DNA from: Cognatiluteimonas sedimenti
Lineage (GTDB): Bacteria > Pseudomonadota > Gammaproteobacteria > Xanthomonadales > Xanthomonadaceae
Length of the DNA stretch: 64,000 bases
Assembly (NCBI RefSeq): GCF_022808325.1
Contig: NZ_JALGCL010000002.1
Location: 373,016 to 437,015 of the forward strand
Reading direction: 5' to 3'
In this document: piece by piece, positions 17,087-27,823 of the stretch
Layout of the letters: the number at the start of each line of letters is the position of its first letter
Position numbering within the stretch: position 1 is the stretch's first letter
The notes under the pieces: generated by a model
Database searches by the model: none
The model's input: only the letters and a program-made list of their open reading frames with translations
What the model was told of the DNA's origin: nothing
Translations under genes and position numbers: made by a program

Positions 17087-17541
17087 GCAGGCTGCCCATG
17101 GGCATCGTGGAAATGGGCAAGCGCGAAGGCATGGCCTGGCTGGGTTGCGGCGCCGCGGTCCTGGCGTCGGCCTACCTGGGCTGGCTGCTGTTCGGGCATT
17201 GGCCGGACACGGGGTACTTCGAGGCGCGCCACGAGGCGCTCACGCAGCCGCTGTACATCGGCTTCAATGCCGTGATCTTTGCCGTCGTCGCCATGCAGCG
17301 CTGGCGCCCGCACGAGCCGCTTGCCGATGAGCGCGACCAGCGCATCGAAGGCCAGGCGGCGAAATTCGGGTTCTACGCGCTGGCGCTGCTGAACGTGGTG
17401 GCGGGCGTCGCCTTGCTGGGCGACCCGGGGTTGCCGGCACGGCTGGGCGTGGAATGGATGCGCTATTGCCTGCTGTGGATGGTGATGCTCGCGCTCGTGG
17501 TGTTCACCGGTTACCAGCTGTACCGCTACCGGCGCGGCTGA
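17083..17541 (+). CDS. DUF2178-like membrane protein
   Basis: 152-residue membrane protein with four hydrophobic helices. Between helices two and three is [19 protein letters not shown], matching the DERD..I..KA pattern of DUF2178-type proteins. The first gene of the operon has a similar loop, so the two may be distant paralogues forming a complex. It starts in an ATGA overlap with the upstream gene and ends in a TGATG overlap with the XRE gene. Function unknown. Confidence 0.82.
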   Translation: MSRLPMGIVEMGKREGMAWLGCGAAVLASAYLGWLLFGHWPDTGYFEARHEALTQPLYIGFNAVIFAVVAMQRWRPHEPLADERDQRIEGQAAKFGFYALALLNVVAGVALLGDPGLPARLGVEWMRYCLLWMVMLALVVFTGYQLYRYRRG

Positions 17542-17759
17542 TGGCCGGTACCCCGATCGACAACGCGATCCGCGCGCTGCGCGTCGTGCACGGCGACATG
17601 ACCCAGGAGGCGTTGGCGCGCGAATGCGGGGTGACGCGGCAGACGATCATCGCGCTGGAAGCCGGCCGCTACGCGCCGTCGCTGGAGCTGGCGTTCCGGA
17701 TCGCGCGTGCGTTCCGGGTCGGCGTCGAGGACGTGTTCCAGTGGAAGGAGGGCGCATGA
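17541..17759 (+). CDS. Small XRE/Cro-type HTH transcriptional regulator (YozG-like)
   Basis: 72-residue DNA-binding protein consisting of a single helix-turn-helix domain: [29 protein letters not shown] carries the first two helices and the recognition helix, and [19 protein letters not shown] the last helices. Such minimal regulators are typically encoded next to membrane proteins and repress their own operon. The likely operators are the ATGTAA/TTACAT boxes at 16388-16439. It overlaps its neighbours on both sides (TGATG before, ATGA after). Confidence 0.93.
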   Translation: MAGTPIDNAIRALRVVHGDMTQEALARECGVTRQTIIALEAGRYAPSLELAFRIARAFRVGVEDVFQWKEGA

Positions 17760-18400
17760 ACGGTTCACGGCTGGCACGCATGGGGATGCACGCCGGCTGG
17801 GTCGCCGGCATGGTGTTCGCCGTGGCGCTTTTGTGGCTGGGGGCGGTCGTGCCGGGCTACGAACACGCGCACATGCCGGTCAGCTTCCTCGGCATGCGCG
17901 GCGTGGCGCTGGCGCCGTGCTGGAACGTGGCCGGGTTCATCGTCCCGGGTCTGCTGGTCGCCTGGTTCGCGCTGTCGCTGCAGCCACCGCTGGGGCGCGA
18001 CGGCACCGGCGCGCAGGCCCGCATCGGTACCTGGCTGCTGCTGATCTCCGGGCTGGCATTCGCCGGCAACGGCGTGTTCGCCTACGACCTGGCCGAACCC
18101 GACGGCATGGCGTCGAAGCTGCACGTGGCGATGCTGACGATCGCGCTGCTCGGGTTCCTGCCGTCGGCGTTGCTGCTGGCGCTGGCACTGCGGCGCCGGC
18201 CGGCATGGCGCGCCCTGGTCGCGGGCGGAGCCTTGCTGGCGCTGGCGACCCTGGCCAGCGTCATGCAACGCATGGGCGACTGGCTGCCGCTGTTGCACGA
18301 CAACCCGGGCTACGCGCAGCGGGTCACGCTGGCGCTCTATTTCCTCTGGCTGGCGTTGGCGTCGCGGGTGGCGCTGCGCAGCGGGGCGACGCGCGGCTGA
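17756..18400 (+). CDS. DUF998-like seven-helix membrane protein
   Basis: 214-residue integral membrane protein with six to seven helices. The N-terminal pattern (a long first helix, then [33 protein letters not shown]) is characteristic of DUF998 proteins: a conserved loop resembling Y-S...P-V-S-xLG, then N-x-x-F near helix two. Function is unknown. It is the last gene of the four-gene operon, joined to the XRE gene by an ATGA overlap, and converges on the SemiSWEET gene with only 22 bases between the stops. Confidence 0.8.
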   Translation: MNGSRLARMGMHAGWVAGMVFAVALLWLGAVVPGYEHAHMPVSFLGMRGVALAPCWNVAGFIVPGLLVAWFALSLQPPLGRDGTGAQARIGTWLLLISGLAFAGNGVFAYDLAEPDGMASKLHVAMLTIALLGFLPSALLLALALRRRPAWRALVAGGALLALATLASVMQRMGDWLPLLHDNPGYAQRVTLALYFLWLALASRVALRSGATRG

Positions 18401-18422
18401 CGCGGCCTACGCGCGTTTCGGC

Positions 18423-18668
18423 TCATCCGTGCTTCAACTTAAGCACGAGGATCGTCGCCGCCAGCGCGAAGGTGACGATGTTGGACAGGATCATCGGCCA
18501 GGAGCCCAGCGCCACCCCGTAACCGAACCAGCAGGCGATACCCAGGGTGAACACCACGTACATGGCCAGCGAGATGCCGCCGGTGTCGCGGCTGCGGATC
18601 GTCTTCAGCGCCTGCGGCACGAAGGCGACCGTGGTCAGCAGCGCGGCGAGGTAGCCCATCCATTCCAT
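18423..18668 (-). CDS. SemiSWEET family sugar transporter
   Basis: 81-residue protein with three transmembrane helices and the PQ-loop motif FVPQALKTIRSRDTGGIS near the end of helix one, matching bacterial SemiSWEETs (half-size SWEET sugar facilitators that work as dimers). Helix two (MYVVFTLGIACWFGYGV) and helix three (MILSNIVTFALAATILVLKL, with the conserved Asn of SemiSWEETs) are as expected. The length is typical (80-100 residues). Starts at ATG 18668; a second ATG three codons later is possible. Sugar specificity cannot be told from sequence. Confidence 0.9.
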   Translation of the reverse strand: MEWMGYLAALLTTVAFVPQALKTIRSRDTGGISLAMYVVFTLGIACWFGYGVALGSWPMILSNIVTFALAATILVLKLKHG

Positions 18669-18702
18669 GTCGACGCCCGCGGGAAGTTTGGTCGGATGAT
18701 AG

Positions 18703-21624
<2,922 letters not shown>

Positions 21625-21680
21625 ATGGCGTCCGCGCCGCCCGGCTTGCCGCTGTTGCCGACCTCGTCCAGACTGCGCCG

Positions 21681-22355
21681 ATGACCAGACAAGCCCTGAC
21701 CGCGACCTTGGCGATGCTCCTGCTGCTGGGCCTGGCAGCCTGCGGCTTCCACCTGCGCGACGCGCTCTTGCTGCCGCCGGACCTGGGGCCGATCCGGCTG
21801 GTTGCGCGCAACCCCGACAGTGCGCTGGCGCTGGCGCTGGGGCAGGCGCTGGAACGCGCCGGCGCGACCATGGCGGCGGACGACGCGACCGACGTCGCGA
21901 CCCTGAACCTGGTCGGCGAGCGCTGGGGCAATACCCCGATCAGCGTCGACCAGTTCGGTCGCGCGCAGGAGTTCACCCTGCGCTATGCGGCGATCTTCAG
22001 CCTGCGCCGCGCCGATGGCAGCGACCTGGTACCGCAGCAGGCGATCGAACTGTCGCGCGATTACATCTCGGTGCCGACGCGTTCGGAAGGCACCGACGAC
22101 GAACGCGAGATCCTGTCGCGCGAGATGCGCCGCGACATGGTGGCGTCGATCCTGCGCCGGATCGATGCGGTTTCGCGCATGTCGCAGGCGCAGGGCGTCG
22201 GCCCCGCTGCGCCTGCGGGCGCCGAAGCTGCCGGCCTCGATTCCGCAGGATCCGAGTCCGCGACCACCGCGCCGGTCGAGCCGCCTGCGACGGCGCCCAC
22301 GGTGGAAACACCCGCCACCGCCGAACCCGAGCCGGCGCCCGTCCCGGCGCCCTGA
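21681..22355 (+). CDS. lptE: LPS-assembly lipoprotein LptE
   Basis: 224-residue outer-membrane lipoprotein that plugs and assists LptD during insertion of lipopolysaccharide. The lipobox LAAC gives lipidated Cys21, directly followed by GFHLR, the classical LptE start. The core domain (to about residue 165) is normal in length, but it carries an extra 50-60 residue tail rich in Ala, Pro, Thr and Glu that typical LptE proteins lack. It is 56 bases downstream of leuS and 16 bases upstream of holA, so in one operon. Confidence 0.92.
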   Translation: MTRQALTATLAMLLLLGLAACGFHLRDALLLPPDLGPIRLVARNPDSALALALGQALERAGATMAADDATDVATLNLVGERWGNTPISVDQFGRAQEFTLRYAAIFSLRRADGSDLVPQQAIELSRDYISVPTRSEGTDDEREILSREMRRDMVASILRRIDAVSRMSQAQGVGPAAPAGAEAAGLDSAGSESATTAPVEPPATAPTVETPATAEPEPAPVPAP

Positions 22356-22371
22356 CGGCGCGCCACGGCGC

Positions 22372-23424
22372 ATGGAATCCACTCCCGAGCAGCTCGCGAC
22401 CCGTGTCGGCCGTGAACCCCTGGCGCCGGCCTACCTCATAGCGGGCCAGGAACCGTTGCGCGTGCTCGAAGCCGCTGATGCGGTCCGCGCGGCGGCGCGC
22501 GCACAGGGCATCGCCGAGCGCGAAGTGTTCATGGCCGAGGGCAACCAGCGCGAACCGGACTGGGACGCGCTGGCCGCCAGCCTGCGCGCGCCCAGCCTGT
22601 TTGCCAGCCGGCGCCTGCTCGAACTGAGGCTGCCTACCGGCAAGCCGGGCACCGAGGGCGGCAAGGTCATCGTCGAGTTCTGCAGCGAGCCGCCGGCCGA
22701 TGTCTGCCTGCTGGTGACCTGCGGCGAATGGAGCAACAAGCACGGCGGCAAGTGGAGCGAGGCAATCGGACGCATCGGCGCGATTGCCGTCGCATGGGCG
22801 ATCAAGCCCCACGAGTTGCCCGACTGGATCGATCGCCGCCTGCGCGCACGCGGCCTGGTCGCCGACCGCGCCGCGGTGCAACGCCTGGCGGAGCGGGTCG
22901 AGGGCAACCTGCTGGCGGCCGCGCAGGAAATCGACAAGCTGGCGCTGCTCGCCGACGGCCAGCCACTGGACGTGGAACGCATGGATGCACTGGTCGCCGA
23001 CGCCGCGCGCTTCGACGTGTTCCGGCTGGTCGATGCGGCGATGAATGGCCACGGCGCGCAGGTCTCGCGCATGCTGCACGGGCTGCGCGCCGAAGGCGAG
23101 GCGGTGCCGGCGCTGCTGGGCATGGTCGCGATGGAACTGCAGCGCGCCGCGGCGCTGGCACGGGTGCGCGCGCGCGGCGGCAACCTCAATGCCGAGTTCA
23201 AGGCGCAGCGGATCTGGGATGCCAGGCAGGCGATGTACACGCGTGCGCTGGGCCGGCATCCGCCCGCGCGCTGGGAACGTTTCGTCGCCGAGGTCGGGCG
23301 CGTGGACCGCATCGCCAAGGGGCGCGGCCGCCCCGGCATCGAATCGCCCGACGCCTGGCTGCAACTGGAGCGCCTGCTGCTGGCGGTCGCCGAGCCCCGG
23401 GCGGCGGCGTTGCTGGCCGGTTGA
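22372..23424 (+). CDS. holA: DNA polymerase III subunit delta
   Basis: 350-residue clamp-loader subunit. It opens the beta sliding clamp as part of the delta-gamma-delta' complex. Family features include the N-terminal LAPAYLIAGQEPLRVLEAADAVR, a central helical part with HELPDWIDRRL and EGNLLAAAQEIDKLALL, and the C-terminal WDARQAMYTRAL collar region. The length is as usual (340-350). ATG 22372 follows lptE by 16 bases. Embedded in the leuS-lptE-holA-nadD order shared by many gammaproteobacteria. Confidence 0.95.
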   Translation: MESTPEQLATRVGREPLAPAYLIAGQEPLRVLEAADAVRAAARAQGIAEREVFMAEGNQREPDWDALAASLRAPSLFASRRLLELRLPTGKPGTEGGKVIVEFCSEPPADVCLLVTCGEWSNKHGGKWSEAIGRIGAIAVAWAIKPHELPDWIDRRLRARGLVADRAAVQRLAERVEGNLLAAAQEIDKLALLADGQPLDVERMDALVADAARFDVFRLVDAAMNGHGAQVSRMLHGLRAEGEAVPALLGMVAMELQRAAALARVRARGGNLNAEFKAQRIWDARQAMYTRALGRHPPARWERFVAEVGRVDRIAKGRGRPGIESPDAWLQLERLLLAVAEPRAAALLAG

Positions 23425-23430
23425 GCGGTG

Positions 23431-24111
23431 ATGCCGGGATTGTTCGTCCTCTACGGCGGCACCTTCGATCCGGTACACAACGGCCACATCGCCATTGCCC
23501 GCGCCGCGCATGCCGCCCTGGGCAGCGAAATCCACATGGTGCCCGCCGCCGACCCGCCGCACCGGCCGCCGCCGGGCGCCGCGGCCGAGCATCGCGCGGC
23601 GATGCTGCAACGGGCGGTCGCCGCCGAATCGGGCCTGGTGCCGGACCTGCGCGAACTGCGGCGCCACGCCATCGACGACACGCGACGTTCATACAGCGTC
23701 GACACCTTGCGCGAGCTGCGTGCCGAACGCGGCGCCGATGCACCGATCGCATTGCTGGTGGGCGCCGACAGCTTCATCGGGCTGCCGACCTGGAAATGCT
23801 GGCGCGAGCTGTTCGACCTGGCCCATTTCGTCGTGGCAAGCCGCGCCGGCAGCCCGCTGGATGCCGAGCTGCCGCCAGTGCTGTCCGCGGCAATGCAGGG
23901 CCGCGAAGCCTCCTCGCCGGATTCGCTGCACGGCCAGCCCGCCGGTCGCGTGCTGTACCTGCGCCAGCCGTTGCAGGCGCAGTCGGCCACCGACATACGC
24001 CACCGCATCGCCGCGGGCTTGCCCTGGCGCGGGCTGGTGCCGCCCGCGGTGGCCGATTACATTCGCGGCCACGGCCTGTACGGAATTCACGGCGGCGTCA
24101 TCGGGCCGTGA
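23431..24111 (+). CDS. nadD: Nicotinate-nucleotide adenylyltransferase
   Basis: 226-residue enzyme that couples nicotinate mononucleotide with ATP to give deamido-NAD in NAD synthesis. The nucleotidyltransferase signature GGTFDPVHNGH is at residues 8-18 and the C-terminal QSATDIRHRIAAG (the ISSTxIR motif) is present. ATG 23431 is preferred; a GTG codon immediately before (23428) would add one residue. It lies 6 bases after the holA stop. No insertions or odd residues. Confidence 0.95.
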   Translation: MPGLFVLYGGTFDPVHNGHIAIARAAHAALGSEIHMVPAADPPHRPPPGAAAEHRAAMLQRAVAAESGLVPDLRELRRHAIDDTRRSYSVDTLRELRAERGADAPIALLVGADSFIGLPTWKCWRELFDLAHFVVASRAGSPLDAELPPVLSAAMQGREASSPDSLHGQPAGRVLYLRQPLQAQSATDIRHRIAAGLPWRGLVPPAVADYIRGHGLYGIHGGVIGP

Positions 24112-24123
24112 CCGGGCGCCGGT

Positions 24124-24129
24124 TATAAT
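24124..24129 (+). promoter_or_regulatory. Candidate -10 box upstream of rsfS
   Basis: A perfect TATAAT hexamer in the short gap after nadD, about 29 nt before the TTG start of rsfS. No good -35 box is visible at 16-18 bp upstream, so the promoter would rely on the -10 alone. Confidence 0.45.
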
Positions 24130-24158
24130 CGCCGCCGATTCCCCAGCCGCAGACGCCC

Positions 24159-24581
24159 TTGACCAGCCAAGCCCAGGTCATCAAGACCCAGTTGCCGAAC
24201 CCGCCGCCGCCGATCGGGGTGTTGCTCGAGACCGTGCATGCCGCGATCGCGGAACTCAAGGCCAGGGACGTCGTCGAGATCGACGTGCGCGGCAAGAGCA
24301 GCGTCACCGACTACATGGTCATCGTTTCGGGCACGTCGTCGCGGCACGTCAAGTCGATCGCCGACGAGGTGGTCAAGTTCGCCAAGAAGCTCGACGTGAT
24401 GCCACTGGGCGTGGAAGGCGAGCGCGAGGCCGAGTGGGTACTGGTGGACCTGGGCGATGTCGTGGTCCACGTGATGCTGCCGCGGGTGCGCGAGTTCTAT
24501 GCGCTCGAGCGCCTGTGGACAGTTGGCGACCAGCCGCCGGAAGGCATCGACGAATACGGCGATACCGCGGCCGCCTCCTGA
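24159..24581 (+). CDS. rsfS: Ribosome silencing factor RsfS
   Basis: 140-residue RsfS/YbeB protein. It binds uL14 on the large ribosomal subunit and blocks joining of the subunits during starvation. Conserved stretch [35 protein letters not shown] is complete, as is the C-terminal [21 protein letters not shown]. The TTG start at 24159 gives an N-terminal 22-residue extension ([12 protein letters not shown]) that is reasonable for this family; a GTG at 24219 is the alternative for a shorter protein. Followed after 249 bases by rlmH. Confidence 0.93.
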   Translation: MTSQAQVIKTQLPNPPPPIGVLLETVHAAIAELKARDVVEIDVRGKSSVTDYMVIVSGTSSRHVKSIADEVVKFAKKLDVMPLGVEGEREAEWVLVDLGDVVVHVMLPRVREFYALERLWTVGDQPPEGIDEYGDTAAAS

Positions 24582-24815
24582 GGTCCGCATGCCCGGCGGG
24601 TAGCGGTTGCCGGGGTCAAGGCTTCGGCATCCCGCGGCCAGCGCCGGCAGGCACATGCCCGGGCGATCGCCTGCGGAAGGTTCCGCGAGTGCCCTGGACG
24701 CCATCGCCCGTCAAGTCGCAGCATCCATCCCGCCCACGTCTGCACGCTGCTGCTCAATCGAGTGCCTGAAAGCCGGCACCCCGCTTTGCCATGGCGCAAG
24801 GCGCGACTTCCGGAT

Positions 24816-24824
24816 TGGTACGAT
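24816..24824 (+). promoter_or_regulatory. Extended -10 promoter of a leaderless rlmH transcript
   Basis: TGGTACGAT is an extended -10 element (TG, one base, TACGAT at 24819-24824). Only 6 nt separate it from the ATG at 24831, so the first transcribed base would be at or next to the start codon. No Shine-Dalgarno sequence precedes the ATG, which fits leaderless initiation. Confidence 0.45.
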
Positions 24825-24830
24825 GCCCGC

Positions 24831-25301
24831 ATGAAAGCACGCTTGCTGGCGGTCGGAGAACGCGCACCCGCATGGGTTGCCCAGGGATTCGCCGAGTACC
24901 AGAAGCGGCTGTCGCACTGGTTGCCGCTGGAACTGGTGGAGATCGAACCCGGCCTGCGTGGAAAGGGCCGTGATCCGGCGCGCGCGACCGCGGACGAAGG
25001 CGCGCGCGTGCTGGCGGCGTTGCCCAAATCCGCCCATGTGGTTGCGCTCGATGGCCGCGGCAAGCCATGGTCGTCGGAACAACTGGCGCAGCGCCTCGAA
25101 CACTGGCGCGGCGGCGGCCGCGACCTCGCCCTGCTCATCGGCGGGCCGGAAGGCCACGCCGCCGACGTGCTGGCGGTTGCCGACGAAACCTGGTCGCTGG
25201 GCCCGCTGACGCTCCCGCACATGCTGGTGCGGCTGGTCGCGGCCGAGCAGTTGTATCGCGCCGCGGCGCTGCTGGCCAACCATCCCTACCACCGCGGCTG
25301 A
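24831..25301 (+). CDS. rlmH: 23S rRNA pseudouridine-1915 N3-methyltransferase RlmH
   Basis: 156-residue SPOUT-class methyltransferase that methylates pseudouridine 1915 in helix 69 of 23S rRNA. Conserved blocks seen: MKARLLAVGERAPAW, HVVALDGRGKPWSSEQLAQRL, the SAM-binding LLIGGPEGH and the C-terminal LTLPHMLVRLVAAEQLYRA..NHPYHRG. The length and last residues match the family exactly. Start ATG 24831; the frame extends to 24762 but those residues are not conserved. rsfS and rlmH are neighbours in many bacteria. Confidence 0.96.
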   Translation: MKARLLAVGERAPAWVAQGFAEYQKRLSHWLPLELVEIEPGLRGKGRDPARATADEGARVLAALPKSAHVVALDGRGKPWSSEQLAQRLEHWRGGGRDLALLIGGPEGHAADVLAVADETWSLGPLTLPHMLVRLVAAEQLYRAAALLANHPYHRG

Positions 25302-25379
25302 GCTGCGGAGTCTCGCAGCGGGCATGCTCCGCGCCTGGCGCCGTGTGATGCGGCGTCGAAGGCAGATGACCACGAAGAG

Positions 25380-25401
25380 GCCCGCACCTCCGTGTGCGGG
25401 C
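25380..25401 (-). terminator. Hairpin after the TonB-like gene
   Basis: GCCCGCAC (25380-25387), 6-base loop, GTGCGGGC (25394-25401): an 8-bp stem 17 bases past the minus-strand stop at 25418. On the minus strand it is followed by CTCTTCGT, a weak T-tract. It could serve rlmH on the other strand as well. Confidence 0.5.
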
Positions 25402-25417
25402 GTCGCCGGGGATGCGC

Positions 25418-26116
25418 TCAGCGATCGAGGCTGAAATCGATGGGTACCAGCCCGATCGCCTGCACGGCCTGGCCATCGCGCAGCGCCGGGCGGAAACGCC
25501 AATGCCGGAGGACCTGGTCGCGGGCCGCGACATCCAGGCGACGGTCGCCGCTGCTGCGGCTGACGTCGACCTGCAGTGGCCGGCCGTCGATATCCACCAG
25601 CACCTGCAGCAGCACGGTGCCCTCGGCGCCGGCCCGCAGCGCCGCGCGCGGATAGGTGGGCGCGGGCGCCTGCGCGTACTCCAGCCGGACGCCGGGCATC
25701 GGTGCCGCCGGAACCTGGATCGTGGGCGCGACCGGGACGTCGGGCGCATCGGGCACCTCGGGCGCAAGCTCGCCCTGTTCCGAGAACACGGGCGGCTGCG
25801 GCTGCGTTTCCACGGTTCGCGGCGCCGTCGTGGACGGCGGTTGCGGCCTGGGCTTTTCGATGGTCGCCGGCAGCGGCGGTTGCGGTGGTGGCGTTTCGCG
25901 CAGGATCCAGCGGATTGGCTGGGTGATGTCCGGCTGCTCCAGTGCCGGCGGCGCGCGCAGCGGCACCAGCAACAGCAGCAGCATCGCGGCGTTGAAGGTG
26001 ATCGCCACGGCATAGCCGGCAATGCGGTTTACGTCCGGGTGCCGGGGTGGCCACGGGCGTGGCGAAGCCGAGTGCGAAAGCGAAGACCGCGACGGAACCT
26101 GGATTGCATGCACCAT
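25418..26116 (-). CDS. TonB family protein (energy transducer)
   Basis: 232-residue TonB-like protein. An N-terminal cytoplasmic stretch leads into one helix (IAGYAVAITFNAAMLLLLLV), then a Pro/Glu/Gln-rich periplasmic spacer, and a C-terminal TonB domain (about residues 150-232) with YPRAALRAGAEGTVLLQVLVDIDG and WRFRPALRDGQAV. It would carry proton-motive energy to outer-membrane receptors, presumably with ExbB/ExbD encoded elsewhere. ATG 26116 is fixed by a perfect AGGAGG 6 nt upstream. A dyad (26130-26161) lies just before the ribosome site. Convergent with rlmH. Confidence 0.9.
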   Translation of the reverse strand: MVHAIQVPSRSSLSHSASPRPWPPRHPDVNRIAGYAVAITFNAAMLLLLLVPLRAPPALEQPDITQPIRWILRETPPPQPPLPATIEKPRPQPPSTTAPRTVETQPQPPVFSEQGELAPEVPDAPDVPVAPTIQVPAAPMPGVRLEYAQAPAPTYPRAALRAGAEGTVLLQVLVDIDGRPLQVDVSRSSGDRRLDVAARDQVLRHWRFRPALRDGQAVQAIGLVPIDFSLDR

Positions 26117-26129
26117 GGGCCACCTCCTG

Positions 26130-26161
26130 GTTGACGGTTGCGTTCCGGGGAACGCGTCAAC
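26130..26161 (-). promoter_or_regulatory. Nested dyad upstream of the TonB-like gene
   Basis: GCGTTCC (26140-26146) and GGAACGC (26149-26155) form a perfect 7-bp inverted repeat with a 2-base centre. It is flanked by GTTGAC (26130-26135) and GTCAAC (26156-26161), another inverted pair. It ends 14 bases before the start codon. It could be a repressor site or an mRNA hairpin next to the ribosome site. Confidence 0.4.
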
Positions 26162-26355
26162 GGCGGCAGCGGGGTTGCGAGCATCGTTCCCGAGACGCCG
26201 CAATCCGGGACTGCGCCGTGGCGATGCGTATGGAAGGTAAAGTCGAGCCACCCGACTTCTGCAAGGATGCTGCCAGGAGGGCGCAACGCCCCGCCCACTG
26301 GGCGGCGATTCCGTCCAAGGCGTACCCCGATCGACGCCAGACTCCGCAGTAGAAA

Positions 26356-26379
26356 CAAGGCCCGCGAAAGCGGGCCTTG
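26356..26379 (-). terminator. Rho-independent terminator of the SIMPL-domain gene
   Basis: CAAGGCCCGC (26356-26365), loop GAAA, GCGGGCCTTG (26370-26379): a 10-bp stem. On the minus strand it is followed by TTTCT. It begins 24 bases beyond the stop codon at 26403. Confidence 0.85.
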
Positions 26380-26402
26380 CCGGTATCGCGTGGACGGGCC
26401 GG

Positions 26403-27134
26403 TTATCGCCCGAGTTCGAACACCACGTCCAGGTTGGCTGCCAGCGTGGTCTCGCCAGGCGACACCGCGGTGTCGGCTTCGGCCTTGCCACGCGCCATCG
26501 CCATCATCGGCACGGGCATCGGCGGCTGGAACCCGCCACCCTCGCTGATGCTGACGATCCGGCGCACGCGCATGCCCAGGGTCTCGGCGTACATGCTTGC
26601 GCGCGCCCGCGCCTTGTCCAGCGCGGCGCGGCGGGCCTCGTCGTAGGCGGTCTCCGGCTGGTCGATCTCGAAGCTCGGCCCGTTGACCTGGTTGGCGCCG
26701 CTGGCGACCAGTGCATCCAGCACCTTGCCGAGCCTGGCGATGTCGCGGACCTTGAGGTTGACCGTGTTGCTGGCCTGGTAACCGGTGATCGCGGGGGCCT
26801 GGTTTTCGACGTACCTGTACTGCGGGTTGAGGTTGACGCCGCTGGTCTGGATGTCGCGTTCGGCGATGCCGGCGGCTCGGATCGCGGCCATCACCTTGTC
26901 CATCTGGACGGCGTTGGCGCGCATCGCGGCATTGGCGTCGGCAGCCTGGGTGACCACCCCGGCGGAGATCGTGGCCACGTCCGGCACGCGCCTGGCTTCG
27001 GCCTGCGCCGAGACCGACAGCAGCGTGCCGTCGCTGCCGGCAAAGGCGGCGGGTGCGGAGGTCTGGGCGGATGCGGTCATGGCGATGGCGCTCAAGGCGA
27101 GGGCGGACGCGAGCAGGAACGGGCGCAGGGTCAT
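26403..27134 (-). CDS. SIMPL domain-containing periplasmic protein (DUF541)
   Basis: 243-residue secreted protein. The signal peptide ([25 protein letters not shown]) is followed by a SIMPL/DUF541 domain: [63 protein letters not shown] and the conserved region [22 protein letters not shown]. coli YggE, the best-known relative, lowers oxidative stress by an unknown mechanism. ATG 27134 has GGAG 6 nt upstream. Monocistronic, with a strong terminator. Confidence 0.92.
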   Translation of the reverse strand: MTLRPFLLASALALSAIAMTASAQTSAPAAFAGSDGTLLSVSAQAEARRVPDVATISAGVVTQAADANAAMRANAVQMDKVMAAIRAAGIAERDIQTSGVNLNPQYRYVENQAPAITGYQASNTVNLKVRDIARLGKVLDALVASGANQVNGPSFEIDQPETAYDEARRAALDKARARASMYAETLGMRVRRIVSISEGGGFQPPMPVPMMAMARGKAEADTAVSPGETTLAANLDVVFELGR

Positions 27135-27240
27135 CGTGTTCTCCGGTGGATGGGGCAGGGTGTTGGGACAGGGGTGAACGGCCGGTGAGCCACAACGGGG
27201 TCGATCGGTCATGTCCGGGGTGGGGGCCACGGCCGCGGGG

Positions 27241-27246
27241 TATTCT
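27241..27246 (+). promoter_or_regulatory. Candidate -10 box for a leaderless maf transcript
   Basis: TATTCT ends 7 nt before the ATG of maf (27254). This is the same spacing seen before rlmH and DUF502. No -35 match was found. Confidence 0.3.
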
Positions 27247-27253
27247 TCCGTGG

Positions 27254-27823
27254 ATGCTGTATCTCGCCTCGCAATCCCCGCGCCGCCGCGAACTGCTGGC
27301 CCATCTCGGGCGGCCGTTCGGGACGCTCGACATCGATGTACCGGAACACCGCCAGCCCGGGGAGCCGCCCGAGGACTACGTGCGCCGGGTCGCGCGTGAA
27401 AAAGCCGGCGCCGGGCTGCTGAAGGTGGTCGCGGTTCCCGGGGCGCGCGTGCTCGGCGCCGATACCGAGGTGGTGCTGGGCGATGAGGTGTTCGGCAAAC
27501 CGAGCGACGCCGACGACGCCGCGGCGATGCTGCGGCGCCTGTCCGGACGCACCCACCGTGTCGTCTCCGTGGTCTGGCTGCTCTCGGCTTCGCGCGAAGC
27601 GCAGGCGGTCTCGATCTCGGAAGTGACCTTCGCCGCGCTGGATGACGCGGTCATCGCCGCCTACATCGCCACCGGGGAATGGCAGGGCAAGGCCGGCGCG
27701 TACGGGATCCAGGGCGCGGCCCAGGCCTTCGTCGCCCATTTGTCCGGCAGCCACTCCGGCGTCATGGGCTTGCCGCTGTACGAGACCGCGCGACTGCTGC
27801 GCGACGATGGAGCGATGCCATGA
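27254..27823 (+). CDS. maf: Maf family nucleoside triphosphate pyrophosphatase (YhdE-like)
   Basis: 189-residue cytoplasmic house-cleaning enzyme that hydrolyses dTTP/UTP and modified nucleotides. Motifs are [10 protein letters not shown] at residues 7-16, VLGADTEV (the catalytic Asp region), [21 protein letters not shown] and [14 protein letters not shown] near the C-terminus, all typical of the YhdE (dTTPase/UTPase) subgroup. Its stop overlaps the start of rng (ATGA). This maf-rng-yhdP-tldD order is standard in gammaproteobacteria. Confidence 0.94.
   Translation: MLYLASQSPRRRELLAHLGRPFGTLDIDVPEHRQPGEPPEDYVRRVAREKAGAGLLKVVAVPGARVLGADTEVVLGDEVFGKPSDADDAAAMLRRLSGRTHRVVSVVWLLSASREAQAVSISEVTFAALDDAVIAAYIATGEWQGKAGAYGIQGAAQAFVAHLSGSHSGVMGLPLYETARLLRDDGAMP

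Noticed and set aside
26155-26160. TTGACG on the minus strand as a -35 box for the TonB-like gene
   Set aside because: The matching -10 position reads CCGTCA and the start would fall on the ribosome-binding site. The sequence is better explained as part of the dyad.
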